From assembly GCF_900110225.1 (NCBI RefSeq), contig NZ_FOCW01000001.1, forward strand, positions 930,001 to 994,000: 64,000 nt of DNA. The letters run 5' to 3'. This DNA is from Allobrachymonas denitrificans DSM 15123 (GTDB lineage: Bacteria > Pseudomonadota > Gammaproteobacteria > Burkholderiales > Burkholderiaceae_C). Shown here one piece after another: positions 8,471-19,556 of the stretch. The notes under the pieces are model-generated. The model saw nothing but the letters and a program-made list of their open reading frames with translations, was not told the origin of the DNA and did no database searches. The first letter of the stretch is position 1, and every line of letters starts with the position of its first letter. Position numbers and translations under genes: made by a program.

Positions 8471-10081
8471 ATGCTCTCCCGTTCCCGCTCCTCTTCCGCA
8501 TCCGACTCTTCTGCCGCATCGCGCAACCATTCTGGCGCATGGCGCATGACGGCTGCTGCGACTGTCGCCGTGATGCTGGCAGCCGGTGTTGCAGGCTGCA
8601 AGCCGACTACGAGCGAGAAACCGGCAGCGCCCGCGGCCAGTGCTTCGCAGCCGCTGGCAACGCCGCCGATTGCCATCAACCAGTCGAGCGCGCCGGCAGC
8701 ACCGCTGGTGGCCGGCCTGCCGGATTTCACGCCGCTGGTGGATCGCGTGGGGCCGTCCGTGGTCAATATCCGCACCATGGAGAAGGTGCGCACCTCCCGT
8801 CTGGGTGGCAGCGGCACGCCCGAGGAGCAGATGGAGGAGCTGCTGCGCAAGTTCTTCGGTGTACCGCTGCCCGACGGCCACCCGCGTCGGGGTTCTCCGG
8901 CCCCCGATGGTGGCGAGGAGCGCCCCACCGGCGTGGGTTCCGGCTTCATCCTGTCGGCTGACGGCTACATCATGACCAATGCCCACGTGGTGGACGGCGC
9001 GGACGACCTGCTGGTGACCCTGCCGGACAAGCGCGAATTCCGCGCCAAGGTGGTGGGCAAGGATGTGCGTACCGACGTGGCCGTGGTGAAGATCGAAGGC
9101 AAGGATCTGCCGGCCGTGCGCATCGGCAAGGTTGACACGCTCAAGGTGGGGCAGTGGGTGATGGCCATCGGCTCGCCCTTTGGCCTGGAAAACACTGTGA
9201 CTGCCGGTATCGTCAGCGCCATGCAGCGCGACACGGGTGACTACCTGCCGTTCATCCAGACGGATGTGGCGATCAACCCCGGCAACTCGGGTGGCCCGCT
9301 GATCAACATGCAGGGCGAGGTGGTCGGCATCAACAGCCAGATCTATTCGCGTTCGGGGGGCTTCATGGGCATTTCCTTCTCGATCCCGATCGACGAGGCG
9401 GTGCGCATTGCCGACCAGCTGCGTGCCACCGGCACCGTAACGCGCGGTCGCATCGGCGTGCAGATCGGCACGGTGGGCAAGGATGTGGCCGAATCCATGG
9501 GCCTGGGTAAGGAGGAGGGCGCGCTGGTGCGTGGCGTCGAATCCGGCTCGCCGGCCGAGAAGGCCGGTGTGCAGCCAGGCGACATCATCACCAAATTCAA
9601 CGGCAGCACGATTGCCCGCACCTCCGATCTGCCGCGCCTGGTGGGCGAAACCAAGCCGGGCACGGAAGCCACCATTACCGTGCTGCGCAACGGCAGCAGC
9701 AAGGATCTCGCCATCACCATCGCGAAAGCCGAGGACGATGCCACGCCGCGCAGCCTGCTGGGCCAGAATGGCGAGAAGCTGCCGGGCGCGGCGGCCATCA
9801 AGTCGCTGGGCCTGAACGTTGCCGAGATTTCTGCCCAGCAGCGCCAGCAGTTGCGCGGCAAGGGGGGCGTGCTGGTGCAGGAAGTGGAAGCAGGCAGTCC
9901 GGCCGAGCGTGCCGGTCTGGCGCAGGGCGACATCATCCTGGCGATCGGCAACCAGCAGGTGGACAATGTGGCGGGCTTCTCCGCCGCTGTCGGCAAGCTG
10001 CCGCCCAACCGGGCTTCCAGCCTGCTGTTCCAGCGTGGCGAGTTTGCGCAGTTCACCATGATCCGTCCGGCGGCGCGTTGA
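8471..10081 (+). CDS. mucD: MucD/DegP-type periplasmic serine protease, possible lipoprotein
   Basis: Do-family chaperone-protease that removes damaged envelope proteins. The 536-residue protein has a trypsin-like domain with His172 (TNAHVV), Asp202 (TDVAVV) and Ser273 (NPGNSGGPL), followed by two PDZ domains (about 320-410 and 435-530). Its N-terminus is unusual: a 25-residue Ser-rich stretch, a hydrophobic core, then LAAGVAGC, which fits a lipobox with Cys43 as the first mature residue. It lies after rseB with a 132-base gap, so it may have its own promoter. GAGG precedes the start. Confidence 0.93.
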   Translation: MLSRSRSSSASDSSAASRNHSGAWRMTAAATVAVMLAAGVAGCKPTTSEKPAAPAASASQPLATPPIAINQSSAPAAPLVAGLPDFTPLVDRVGPSVVNIRTMEKVRTSRLGGSGTPEEQMEELLRKFFGVPLPDGHPRRGSPAPDGGEERPTGVGSGFILSADGYIMTNAHVVDGADDLLVTLPDKREFRAKVVGKDVRTDVAVVKIEGKDLPAVRIGKVDTLKVGQWVMAIGSPFGLENTVTAGIVSAMQRDTGDYLPFIQTDVAINPGNSGGPLINMQGEVVGINSQIYSRSGGFMGISFSIPIDEAVRIADQLRATGTVTRGRIGVQIGTVGKDVAESMGLGKEEGALVRGVESGSPAEKAGVQPGDIITKFNGSTIARTSDLPRLVGETKPGTEATITVLRNGSSKDLAITIAKAEDDATPRSLLGQNGEKLPGAAAIKSLGLNVAEISAQQRQQLRGKGGVLVQEVEAGSPAERAGLAQGDIILAIGNQQVDNVAGFSAAVGKLPPNRASSLLFQRGEFAQFTMIRPAAR

Positions 10082-10102
10082 CGGCCGGGCAGCATCGCTG
10101 CC

Positions 10103-10139
10103 GCCGGTTTGCCGAACAGGCAGGCAAACCGGCTAAAAT
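10103..10139 (+). promoter_or_regulatory. 11-bp dyad abutting a -10-like element before lepA
   Basis: Arms at 10103-10113 and 10123-10133 (GCCGGTTTGCC and its exact complement) enclose a 9-base loop and run straight into TAAAAT at 10134-10139. No T tract follows, so a regulatory or promoter role competes with termination after mucD. A second small dyad (CCCTGT/ACAGGG) lies at about 10171-10188 in the lepA leader. The remainder of the 10082-10311 gap shows no gene. Confidence 0.4.
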
Positions 10140-10311
10140 ATCAGGTTGCAAAAAGAAGGCGCAAGTGTGACCCTGTCGTGCCACAGGGCGCAGCCTTCCC
10201 AGTTTTCCCGGCACTATTCGGTCCGCGCTGACGCTGTGCACAAGCGGCAGTGCAGGCCGGGGTGTGGCCCACCCCTAGATTTCTGCCCTCAGGGCCTGCC
10301 ATTCACTGTTC

Positions 10312-12120
<1,809 letters not shown>

Positions 12121-12124
12121 ACGC

Positions 12125-13090
12125 ATGCCTTTTCTGACTGCATTGGTTCTGGGTGGTTTCGTCGCCTACATGGCGGGCTGGTACTTCGGCGCGATCGAGG
12201 GCAACATGGCCTTGCTGCTGTTCATGGCAGTGTGCGTCACTGGCGTCTACTGGATCGCCGAGAAGTTCTGGTTCCAGCCGCACCGCCGCAAGGCCGCGGC
12301 CGATTTCGAGATCGCCCAGAGCCAGCGTGAAGCCAGTCTGGCCGCCAAGGGCGTGACCGGCGACAACGTGAACGTGGCGCAGACCAAAGAACGCCTGCTG
12401 GCACAGCCCTGGTGGCTGGACTGGACGGCGGGCCTGTTCCCGGTGATCCTGGCCGTGTTCCTGCTGCGCTCGTTCGCCTACGAGCCGTTCAAGATTCCCT
12501 CCGGCTCCATGATTCCTTCGTTGCTGATCGGTGACCTGATCCTGGTGAACAAGTACGAGTGGGGCCTGCGCATGCCGGTGCTGAACAAGAAGATCACCCA
12601 GGGCACGCCGGTGCAGCGTGGCGAGGTGATGGTGTTCCGCTACCCGCCCAAGCCCAGCGTGGACTACATCAAGCGCGTGGTGGGCCTGCCGGGCGATACC
12701 GTGAGCTACATCGACAAGAAGCTCAGCGTGAACGGCAAGGAAATCGACCATACGCCGCTGCCCGATTTTCTGGATGAGAGCACCATGCAGTACTACCAGC
12801 AATTCCAGGAGCAGCTGGGTACGCATACGCACCGCATCCTGATTGACGCGAACCGTCCCGCCGGCATTCCGGTGCTGGAAGACTTCCCGCAGAGTGAGAG
12901 CTGCCGCTACAGCATCGAGGGCGTAACCTGCAAGGTGCCGGCTGGCCATTACTTCGTGATGGGCGACAACCGCGACAATTCCGCCGACTCCCGCTTCTGG
13001 GGCTTTGTGCCCGATGACCACATCGTCGGCAAGGCGGTCGCCGTCTGGCTGAACCTGGGCGACCTCAAGCGCATCGGCCGCATCGAGTGA
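12125..13090 (+). CDS. lepB: LepB, type I signal peptidase
   Basis: Inner membrane protease that cleaves Sec and Tat signal peptides. The 321-residue protein has N-terminal membrane segments (about residues 3-20, 25-45 and 100-118), then the catalytic dyad Ser128 (PSGSMIPS) and Lys183 (YIKRVVGLPGD), and the box MGDNRDNSADSR. ATG 12125 gives the usual N-terminus; earlier in-frame codons lie inside lepA. It follows lepA by 4 bases. In related betaproteobacteria a DUF4845 gene often follows, but here rnc comes next. Confidence 0.96.
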   Translation: MPFLTALVLGGFVAYMAGWYFGAIEGNMALLLFMAVCVTGVYWIAEKFWFQPHRRKAAADFEIAQSQREASLAAKGVTGDNVNVAQTKERLLAQPWWLDWTAGLFPVILAVFLLRSFAYEPFKIPSGSMIPSLLIGDLILVNKYEWGLRMPVLNKKITQGTPVQRGEVMVFRYPPKPSVDYIKRVVGLPGDTVSYIDKKLSVNGKEIDHTPLPDFLDESTMQYYQQFQEQLGTHTHRILIDANRPAGIPVLEDFPQSESCRYSIEGVTCKVPAGHYFVMGDNRDNSADSRFWGFVPDDHIVGKAVAVWLNLGDLKRIGRIE

Positions 13091-13161
13091 CGCTGACCGG
13101 GCTGCTGCATTGCGGCGGCACGGCGATTCGTGTATTGTTTCCTGCAACCTGATTCTCCCTT

Positions 13162-13947
13162 TTGACGAGTCATCTCTCCTTGTCTGGCACACCTGCTACT
13201 TCCCATCCGCTGGACCAGCTTGCGCGACGCATCGGCCATGCGTTTGCCAACCCGGCCCTGTTGCAGCGCGCGCTGACGCACCGCAGCTTCTCGGCCGATC
13301 ACAACGAACGGCTTGAATTCCTTGGCGACTCGGTGCTGGGTCTGGCGATTTCCAGCCTGCTCTACAGCAAGCTGGAACAGGCGCCGGAAGGGGACCTCTC
13401 CCGCATCCGCGCCAACCTGGTCAAGCAGGACAGCCTGCACCGCGTTGCCGTCAAACTGGATGTGGCCTCTTCGCTCCGGCTGGGCGAGGGCGAACTGAAG
13501 TCGGGCGGCCTCAAGCGCCCGTCCATCCTGGCCGATGCCTTCGAAGCCGTGATCGGCGCGGTGTATCTGGATGCGGGCTATGCGCCGGCCGAAGCCGTGG
13601 TGCACCGCCTGTTTGCCGATGTCGACATCAGCAGCAGCATGTCTGCCGCAGGCAAGGACCCCAAGACCGCGCTGCAGGAATGGCTGCAGGGCCGCAAGCT
13701 GGCGCTGCCCAGCTACCAGGTGGCCGATATCGAGGGCGCCGCCCATCAGCAGACCTTTGTGGTCGACTGCCTGATCGAAGCCCTGCAGGTGAGCGAGCGC
13801 GGCAGCGGCTCCTCGCGCCGCGCCGCCGAACAGGATGCGGCCAGCAAGGCCCTGCAGCGCTTGCAGCAGGCCTATCCCCAGGGCAAGTCGGTTGCTCGCA
13901 CACTTTCCATCCGCACCCGCAGCGCGGGGCAACGCAAGGCGCCATGA
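13162..13947 (+). CDS. rnc: RNase III
   Basis: Double-strand-specific endoribonuclease that processes rRNA and mRNA. The 261-residue protein has the signature [13 protein letters not shown], the second acidic cluster [14 protein letters not shown], and a C-terminal double-stranded RNA-binding domain ([11 protein letters not shown] to the end, plus a basic tail). No ATG is available: the frame opens after a stop at 13150-13152 and the candidates are TTG 13162 or TTG 13180. I use the longer; neither has a clear ribosome-binding site. Its TGA overlaps the era start. The gap from lepB is 71 bases. Confidence 0.93.
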   Translation: MTSHLSLSGTPATSHPLDQLARRIGHAFANPALLQRALTHRSFSADHNERLEFLGDSVLGLAISSLLYSKLEQAPEGDLSRIRANLVKQDSLHRVAVKLDVASSLRLGEGELKSGGLKRPSILADAFEAVIGAVYLDAGYAPAEAVVHRLFADVDISSSMSAAGKDPKTALQEWLQGRKLALPSYQVADIEGAAHQQTFVVDCLIEALQVSERGSGSSRRAAEQDAASKALQRLQQAYPQGKSVARTLSIRTRSAGQRKAP

Positions 13948-14999
13948 ACCAAGATCCCGTTTTTCCCGATTCCCGCTCCGATGACAAGGGTGAGCTTGCG
14001 CCCGATGTGGCCAGGCAGCTGGAAAAAATTCTTGGCCGTGCTCCGGCCACCGGTGGTGCGCCTGCTGCCGATGTTGCGGCGACCGAAGCCGGGGAGGGCG
14101 CAGGCCTGCCGCATTGCGGGCTGGTTGCCATCGTCGGCAAGCCCAATGTGGGCAAGTCCACGCTGCTGAATGCGCTGGTCGGCCAGAAGATCAGCATCAC
14201 CTCGCGCAAGGCGCAGACCACGCGCCACCGCATCACCGGCATCCGCAGCGAAGGCACCAACCAGTTCGTGTTTGTCGATACGCCCGGTTTCCAGACCCGT
14301 CATGGCAATGCCCTGAACAAGTCGCTCAACAAGGCCGTGACCGGTGCCGTGGCCGATGTGCACGTGGTGCTGTTCGTGGTCGAGGCCGGCCATTTCAGCC
14401 TGGCCGATGCCAAGGTGCTGTCGCTGCTGCCGGCCGATGTGCCGGTGCTGCTGATCGCCAACAAGCTGGACAACGTGCATCGCCGCAGCGAGATCGCGCC
14501 CTGGCTGCGTGACATGCAGGAGCGTCACCCGTTCGCCGAGTTCGTGCCCATGTCGGCCAAGAACCCCAAGGACATCCAGCGCCTGCTGGAGATCACCGCC
14601 AAATACCTGCCGCAACAGGACTGGTGGTACGGCGCCGACGAGCTCACCGACAAGAGCGAGAAGTTCCTCGCCAGCGAGATCGTGCGCGAGAAGCTGTTCC
14701 GCCTGACCGGCGACGAGCTGCCCTATACCTCCACGGTGGTGATCGACAAGTACGAGGAAGAGCCGGGCAAGAAGGTGTCACGCATGGTGCGCATTGCTGC
14801 CACCATCGTGGTCGAGCGCGATGGCCACAAGGCCATGGTGATCGGCGACAAGGGCGAGCGCATCAAGCGCATCGGCATGGAAGCACGCCAGGAGCTGGAA
14901 AAGCTGATGGATGCCAAGGTGTTCCTGGAGCTCTGGGTGAAGGTGCGTTCCGGCTGGGCTGATGACGAAGCGCGCGTGCGCTCGTTCGGCTACGAATAA
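13944..14999 (+). CDS. era: Era, ribosome-associated GTPase with N-terminal extension
   Basis: GTPase needed for 16S rRNA maturation and 30S assembly. The 351-residue protein has G1 (GKPNVGKST), G3 (DTPGF), G4 (NKLD) and a C-terminal KH domain ([17 protein letters not shown]). It is about 50 residues longer than E. coli Era because of an acidic and Ala/Gly-rich N-terminal extension of roughly 55 residues. ATG 13944 overlaps the rnc stop, so the pair is probably co-translated; rnc-era-recO is a conserved order. Confidence 0.95.
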   Translation: MNQDPVFPDSRSDDKGELAPDVARQLEKILGRAPATGGAPAADVAATEAGEGAGLPHCGLVAIVGKPNVGKSTLLNALVGQKISITSRKAQTTRHRITGIRSEGTNQFVFVDTPGFQTRHGNALNKSLNKAVTGAVADVHVVLFVVEAGHFSLADAKVLSLLPADVPVLLIANKLDNVHRRSEIAPWLRDMQERHPFAEFVPMSAKNPKDIQRLLEITAKYLPQQDWWYGADELTDKSEKFLASEIVREKLFRLTGDELPYTSTVVIDKYEEEPGKKVSRMVRIAATIVVERDGHKAMVIGDKGERIKRIGMEARQELEKLMDAKVFLELWVKVRSGWADDEARVRSFGYE

Positions 15000-15028
15000 G
15001 CCGTGGCCGCTGCCCTGCGGAGGGTGCC

Positions 15029-15799
15029 GTGGCACTGAAGCGCATCACGCACGAACCGGCGTTCGTGCTGCACCGCTATGACTGGAGCGAGAGCAGCCTG
15101 ATTCTGGAGGTGTTCACGCGCCACCATGGCCGTACTGCGCTGGTGGCCAAGGGGGCCAAGCGGCCCAGTTCCAACTTCCGGCCGGTGCTGCTGCCTCTGC
15201 AGCCTCTGCAGCTGACTTACAGCAGCGATGGCGAAATCGGCACGCTCAAATCCGCAGAATGGGTGGGCGGCCATGTGATGCCGACCGGCGAAGCGCTGCT
15301 GTCCGGCTATTACCTGAACGAATTGCTGATGCGCCTGCTGGCGCGGGACGACCCCCATGCGGCGCTGTTCGACAGCTATACCACTGCCGTCGCATTGCTG
15401 GCGCAGGATGCCGCCGCGACGACCGAGGTGCTGGAGGCCGTGCTGCGTGCCTTCGAACTCACGCTGTTGCGCGAGGTCGGCGTGTTGCCGGTGTTCGATG
15501 TGCAGACGCTGACCCACAGGCCCGTACAGGCGGATGACCGCTATGTGCTGCTGCCCGAAAGTGGCCTGCGTCAGGCGCAGCCCTCCGAGGCACGGCAGGC
15601 ACTGGCCGGACAGCACTGGCTCGTCCTGCAGCAGGCCATGGACGACAGCGCTCCTCTGCACGCCTTGCTGCACCTCTGTATGGAACAACGGGAGCTGGCA
15701 CAAGCCCTCAAGCAGCAGTTGCGTGGATTGCTGCATTACCATTGCGGCGTCGAGACGCTGCGTACGCGTCAAATGATGTTGGAGCTACAGAAACTATGA
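15029..15799 (+). CDS. recO: RecO, recombination mediator
   Basis: Helps load RecA on single-stranded DNA during RecFOR repair. The 256-residue protein has the N-terminal OB fold ([24 protein letters not shown], then AKGAKRP) and the helical C-terminal half of the family. The start is GTG 15029, supported by GGAGGG at 15019-15024. Its stop overlaps the pdxJ start (ATGA). The zinc-binding cysteines of some RecO proteins are not evident, which is usual for proteobacterial members. Confidence 0.92.
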   Translation: MALKRITHEPAFVLHRYDWSESSLILEVFTRHHGRTALVAKGAKRPSSNFRPVLLPLQPLQLTYSSDGEIGTLKSAEWVGGHVMPTGEALLSGYYLNELLMRLLARDDPHAALFDSYTTAVALLAQDAAATTEVLEAVLRAFELTLLREVGVLPVFDVQTLTHRPVQADDRYVLLPESGLRQAQPSEARQALAGQHWLVLQQAMDDSAPLHALLHLCMEQRELAQALKQQLRGLLHYHCGVETLRTRQMMLELQKL

Positions 15800-16557
15800 G
15801 TCAGCCGGGCAAGACGAGTCTGTCGGTCAATGTGAACAAGGTTGCCTTGCTGCGCAACACACGCCATCTGGGCATTCCCAGTGTCACGCGCGCAGCCACG
15901 CTGTGCCTGCAGGCGGGGGCCGACGGCATCACCATCCATCCCCGTCCGGATGAGCGCCATATCCGCGCCGGTGACGTGACGGATCTGGCGGCACTGATGC
16001 GCGACTGGCCCGAGCGCGAATTCAACATTGAGGGCAACCCGACACAGAACCTGATGGGTTTCATCCGTGATACCCGGCCACACCAGGCCACCTTCGTGCC
16101 CGACAGCGAAGACCAGTTCACCAGCGACCATGGCTGGGACCTGAACGACCCTGCCGTGCGCGAGCGCCTGCGCCCGTTGATCGATGAATGCCACGAGCTG
16201 GGCGTGCGCGTCAGCCTGTTCATGGATGCCGATCCGCAAGCCATGACAGCGGCACGCCAACTGGGCGCTGATCGCGTCGAACTCTATACCGAACCCTATG
16301 CCGCCGCCTGGGGTACGCCTGAGCAGGCTGTGCAGCTGCAGCGCTTTGCCGCCGCTGCGCAGGCCGCGCTGGATGCCGGCCTGCAGGTCAATGCTGGCCA
16401 CGACCTGAACCGCGACAATCTGGCCGCCTTCGTGCGCGAAGTGCCGGGGGTGAGCGAAGTGTCCATCGGCCATGCGCTGGTTGCCGATGCGCTGGAGCTG
16501 GGCTACGACGCCACGGTGCGCGACTACCTGCGTTGCCTGCGCGAAGGCGGGCGCTGA
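15796..16557 (+). CDS. pdxJ: PdxJ, pyridoxine 5'-phosphate synthase
   Basis: Last condensation of the DXP-dependent vitamin B6 pathway, joining deoxyxylulose phosphate with aminoacetone phosphate. The 253-residue protein has the family N-terminus ([15 protein letters not shown]), the [12 protein letters not shown] motif, EFNIEGNPT and the C-terminal [14 protein letters not shown] 15796 overlaps the recO stop; the longer in-frame start lies inside recO. A classical recO-pdxJ-acpS order follows. Confidence 0.96.
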   Translation: MSQPGKTSLSVNVNKVALLRNTRHLGIPSVTRAATLCLQAGADGITIHPRPDERHIRAGDVTDLAALMRDWPEREFNIEGNPTQNLMGFIRDTRPHQATFVPDSEDQFTSDHGWDLNDPAVRERLRPLIDECHELGVRVSLFMDADPQAMTAARQLGADRVELYTEPYAAAWGTPEQAVQLQRFAAAAQAALDAGLQVNAGHDLNRDNLAAFVREVPGVSEVSIGHALVADALELGYDATVRDYLRCLREGGR

Positions 16558-16578
16558 TCCATCCAGGAGGGCAGGCGC

Positions 16579-16968
16579 ATGATCTACGGCATCGGTAACG
16601 ACATCTGCGATATCCGCCGCCTGCGTGCCACGCTGGAACGGCGCGGCGAGCGCTTTGCCGAAACGGTGCTCGGCCCGCAGGAGCTGCAGGTCTACCACCA
16701 GCGCCAGGCGCGCTGGGCCGATCGCGGCGTACGCTATCTGGCCACGCGCTTTTCGGCCAAGGAGGCCTTCAGCAAGGCCATCGGCCTGGGCATGCGCATG
16801 CCCATGAGCTGGCGCCGCTGCGAAATCCTGAACCTGCCCAGCGGCCAGCCGCACATCGTGCTGCATGGCGACTTGCAGCGCTGGTTTGCCGAAAAGGGCC
16901 TGCAGGCCCATGTCAGCATCACTGACGAATCGGATTACGCTGCCAGCTTTGTCATCGTCGAAAAGTGA
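16579..16968 (+). CDS. acpS: AcpS, holo-ACP synthase
   Basis: Moves 4'-phosphopantetheine from CoA to Ser37 of AcpP, turning apo-ACP into its working form. The 129-residue protein shows the family N-terminus ([14 protein letters not shown], with the metal-binding Asp) and [13 protein letters not shown] with the catalytic Glu/Lys. A strong AGGAGG lies at about 16564-16569. It follows pdxJ by 21 bases and precedes nagZ. Confidence 0.95.
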   Translation: MIYGIGNDICDIRRLRATLERRGERFAETVLGPQELQVYHQRQARWADRGVRYLATRFSAKEAFSKAIGLGMRMPMSWRRCEILNLPSGQPHIVLHGDLQRWFAEKGLQAHVSITDESDYAASFVIVEK

Positions 16969-17049
16969 CGACTGACAATCCCTGAAGCGCACAAAGGCGT
17001 GGGCCTTGCGCCACAATAAGCGACAGTACGACTTACAGAGCCCGAGACC

Positions 17050-18150
17050 ATGCATCACGCCCCCCTGATCATCGACATTGCCGGTACCCGTCTCACTGCC
17101 GTGGATCGCAAGCGCCTGCAGCATCCGCTGGTCGGGGGCGTCATCTACTTTGGTCGCAACTGGCAGGACCGTGAGCAGCTCACTGCCCTCAGCGCCGCGA
17201 TCAAGGCGCTGCGCCCCGATCTGCTGATTGCGGTGGACCATGAAGGGGGGAGGGTGCAGCGTTTTCGTACCGATGGCTTCACGCCGCTGCCGCCCATGCG
17301 CGCACTGGGCCGGATGTGGCGCCATGGCAAGGACGGCAAGGCGCGCTTGGGCAAGCATGCCCTGGCCGCCGGGCGCGCCGCCACGGCCTGCGGCTACGTG
17401 CTGGCTTCCGAGTTGCGCGCCTGTGGCATCGATTTCAGCTTCACCCCGGTGCTGGATCTGGACTATGGCAGCAGCAGTGTCATCGGCGATCGCGCCTTCG
17501 ACTCCGATCCGCGCGTGGTTGCCTCGCTGGCGCGCAGCCTGATGCTCGGGCTGCTGCAGGCCGGCATGGGCAACTGCGGCAAGCATTTCCCGGGCCATGG
17601 CTACGTCAAGGCCGACTCGCATGTCGCCATTCCGGTCGACAGGCGCGGCCTCAAGACCATCCTCAAGGAGGATGTGCTGCCTTACGGCTGGCTTGACAAC
17701 GCGCTCACGGCCGTGATGCCGGCCCATGTGATCTACACCAAGGTGGATGAGGCGCCCGCAGGTTTCAGCAGCCGCTGGATCAATGACATCCTGCGCGGCC
17801 AGCTGGGCTTCCACGGCGCAGTCATCAGCGACGACCTGAGCATGCAGGGCGCGCGCCAGATTCGCGGCCAGTCCCTTACCCATGCCGAAGCCGTGCTGGC
17901 CGCCCTGCGCGCCGGCTGCGATCTGGCGCTGCTGTGCAACCAGAGCCTGGATGGCGGCAAGGTGCTCGATCAGGTGCTCGACAGCGTGAGCGAGGCGGTG
18001 GTCAAGGGCCAGTGGGAACTGAACGACGTGAGCGAGGAGCGCCGTCGCGCCTTGCTGCCGCAAGCCCCTGCCATGCCGTGGGAGACGCTGATGCGCAATC
18101 CTGCCTATATCTCTGCGCTGGAAACCCTCTCCACGGTTTACGCAGACTGA
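17050..18150 (+). CDS. nagZ: NagZ, beta-N-acetylhexosaminidase
   Basis: Cytoplasmic family 3 glycosidase that removes GlcNAc from recycled muropeptides. The 366-residue protein has VDHEGGRVQRF, the GKHFPGHG motif with the proton-relay His, and ISDDLSMQGA with the nucleophilic Asp. Length fits the family. It ends the lepA-nagZ block. In the family its product, anhydro-muropeptide, also signals beta-lactamase induction; no ampC is seen here. Confidence 0.95.
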   Translation: MHHAPLIIDIAGTRLTAVDRKRLQHPLVGGVIYFGRNWQDREQLTALSAAIKALRPDLLIAVDHEGGRVQRFRTDGFTPLPPMRALGRMWRHGKDGKARLGKHALAAGRAATACGYVLASELRACGIDFSFTPVLDLDYGSSSVIGDRAFDSDPRVVASLARSLMLGLLQAGMGNCGKHFPGHGYVKADSHVAIPVDRRGLKTILKEDVLPYGWLDNALTAVMPAHVIYTKVDEAPAGFSSRWINDILRGQLGFHGAVISDDLSMQGARQIRGQSLTHAEAVLAALRAGCDLALLCNQSLDGGKVLDQVLDSVSEAVVKGQWELNDVSEERRRALLPQAPAMPWETLMRNPAYISALETLSTVYAD

Positions 18151-18198
18151 AGCCGAACAGGCGAGGCGCTGCCTGCTTTCGCCAAACAGGAGACATTC

Positions 18199-19050
18199 AT
18201 GTCCGATTCATCCCGTGTGCCGCAAGACACGGCAGTATTTCCCGCGCTGTTCATTTCGCACGGCTCCCCCATGTTCGCCCTGGAACCGGGGCAGGCGGGC
18301 GCTGCCTTGCGGGCGCTGGGGCAGGCCCTGCCGCGTCCGCGTGCCGTCCTGGTGCTCTCTCCGCACTGGATGACCCGTACGCTGCAGGTCGGCGCGCATC
18401 CGCAACCGCACACCATCCACGACTTTGGCGGATTTCCGGACGCACTGTATGCACTGCAGTATCCGGCGCCGGGCGCATCGCGGGAGATGGTAGACGAGCT
18501 GGTCGAACTGCTTGCGAGCCGGAATGTCCCGGTGCAGCTGGAGCCTGAAGGCGGTCTGGACCACGGAGTCTGGGTCCCGCTGATGCATCTGTATCCCGAG
18601 GCCGATGTTTCGGTGCTGCACCTGTCCTTTCCTTCCAGCCTCACGCCGGAAACCGCCCATGCGCTCGGAACCCTGCTTGCGCCCTTGCGCCAGCAGGGCG
18701 TCTTCATCGTGGGTTCCGGCAGCCTGACACACAACCTGCGCGATTTCTTTGGCGGCAGCGGCGATACCCAGTACGTTGCCGCATTTGCCCAGTGGATCGC
18801 CGAAACCCTGCAGCACGGACATACGGCGGCCTTGCTGGACTACCGCGCGCAGGCGCCGTTTGCTGAACGCAGCCACCCCACCGATGAACACCTGCTGCCG
18901 CTGATGTTCGCCTGGGGCGCTGCCGAAGGGGCGACAGCCGGTCCGGCTTTCCGTTTGCCGGGTGAGCAGGTCGGCTCGCTGCAGATGGACAGCTATCTGT
19001 TCGGAGCCTCGGAGGGTCTGCGTAACGCGCTCGCGGGCATAGCGCGCTAA
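18199..19050 (+). CDS. ygiD: LigB-family extradiol ring-cleavage dioxygenase (YgiD/DODA type)
   Basis: A class III extradiol dioxygenase, of the group that opens DOPA at the 4,5 bond in E. coli YgiD; the natural substrate is not known from sequence. The 283-residue protein has ISHGSPMFA, the metal-site region LSPHWMTR, PHTIHDFGGFP, EGGLDHGVWVPL and GSGSLTHNLR, which carry the expected metal histidines. ACAGGAGA precedes ATG 18199. It converges on cutA: its TAA (19048-19050) overlaps the cutA stop codon on the other strand. Confidence 0.88.
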   Translation: MSDSSRVPQDTAVFPALFISHGSPMFALEPGQAGAALRALGQALPRPRAVLVLSPHWMTRTLQVGAHPQPHTIHDFGGFPDALYALQYPAPGASREMVDELVELLASRNVPVQLEPEGGLDHGVWVPLMHLYPEADVSVLHLSFPSSLTPETAHALGTLLAPLRQQGVFIVGSGSLTHNLRDFFGGSGDTQYVAAFAQWIAETLQHGHTAALLDYRAQAPFAERSHPTDEHLLPLMFAWGAAEGATAGPAFRLPGEQVGSLQMDSYLFGASEGLRNALAGIAR

Positions 19051-19448
19051 TTCGTCGCGTTTGCGTTGCCGCCGGCTGGCCGTGTGCCAGCCGTTTCGTC
19101 CAGCAGCCATTGCGCATAGTCGGCATCCACGGCGAACAGCGGCTGCACATGCAGTTCCGGCACCGTGTAGCTGTGCAGGGTGCGAATGGCCTGTTTCAGT
19201 GGCTCGACCAGTTCCCGGCGGGTCTTGCAGCTCAGGCGCCATTCCTGTCCCTCGCCTACTGCGCCTTCCCAACGGTACACGCTCTCGATGGCGCTGATCT
19301 GCACGCAGGCTGCCAGTCCCTGTTCCACCACGGCATGAGCCATGGTGCGAGCAAGTTCCCTGTCGTCGATGGTGGTGATGACCGCCACTGCGGAGGAGGA
19401 ATCCGGGATGGCAGCATCAGGGCAGGGGAGGCGGGTGACGGGGGACAT
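19047..19448 (-). CDS. cutA: CutA-family protein
   Basis: Trimeric ferredoxin-like protein historically linked with divalent cation tolerance; its exact role is still unclear. The 133-residue protein has VITTIDDRELARTMAHAVVEQGLAACVQI, WEGAVGEGQEWRL and the family signature HSYTVPEL. The start is ATG complementary to 19446-19448, giving about 20 extra N-terminal residues before the fold. It reads toward ygiD, with overlapping stop codons, and is divergent from rsmB. Confidence 0.92.
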   Translation of the reverse strand: MSPVTRLPCPDAAIPDSSSAVAVITTIDDRELARTMAHAVVEQGLAACVQISAIESVYRWEGAVGEGQEWRLSCKTRRELVEPLKQAIRTLHSYTVPELHVQPLFAVDADYAQWLLDETAGTRPAGGNANATN

Positions 19449-19556
19449 GGTCAAACCTTGCGTCAGATCAGAAACAGGGGAATCGGCGCCAGCTACCCGG
19501 AAGGGAATCCTGGGCAGGGCTCTCTGGTACGGTCTGGCATGAGAAAATAGCAAGTT

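Noticed and set aside
15769-18063. A 764-residue open frame on the minus strand opposite pdxJ, acpS and nagZ
   Set aside because: It spans three recognised genes and their gaps, with low-complexity composition. There is no start context or motif to support it.
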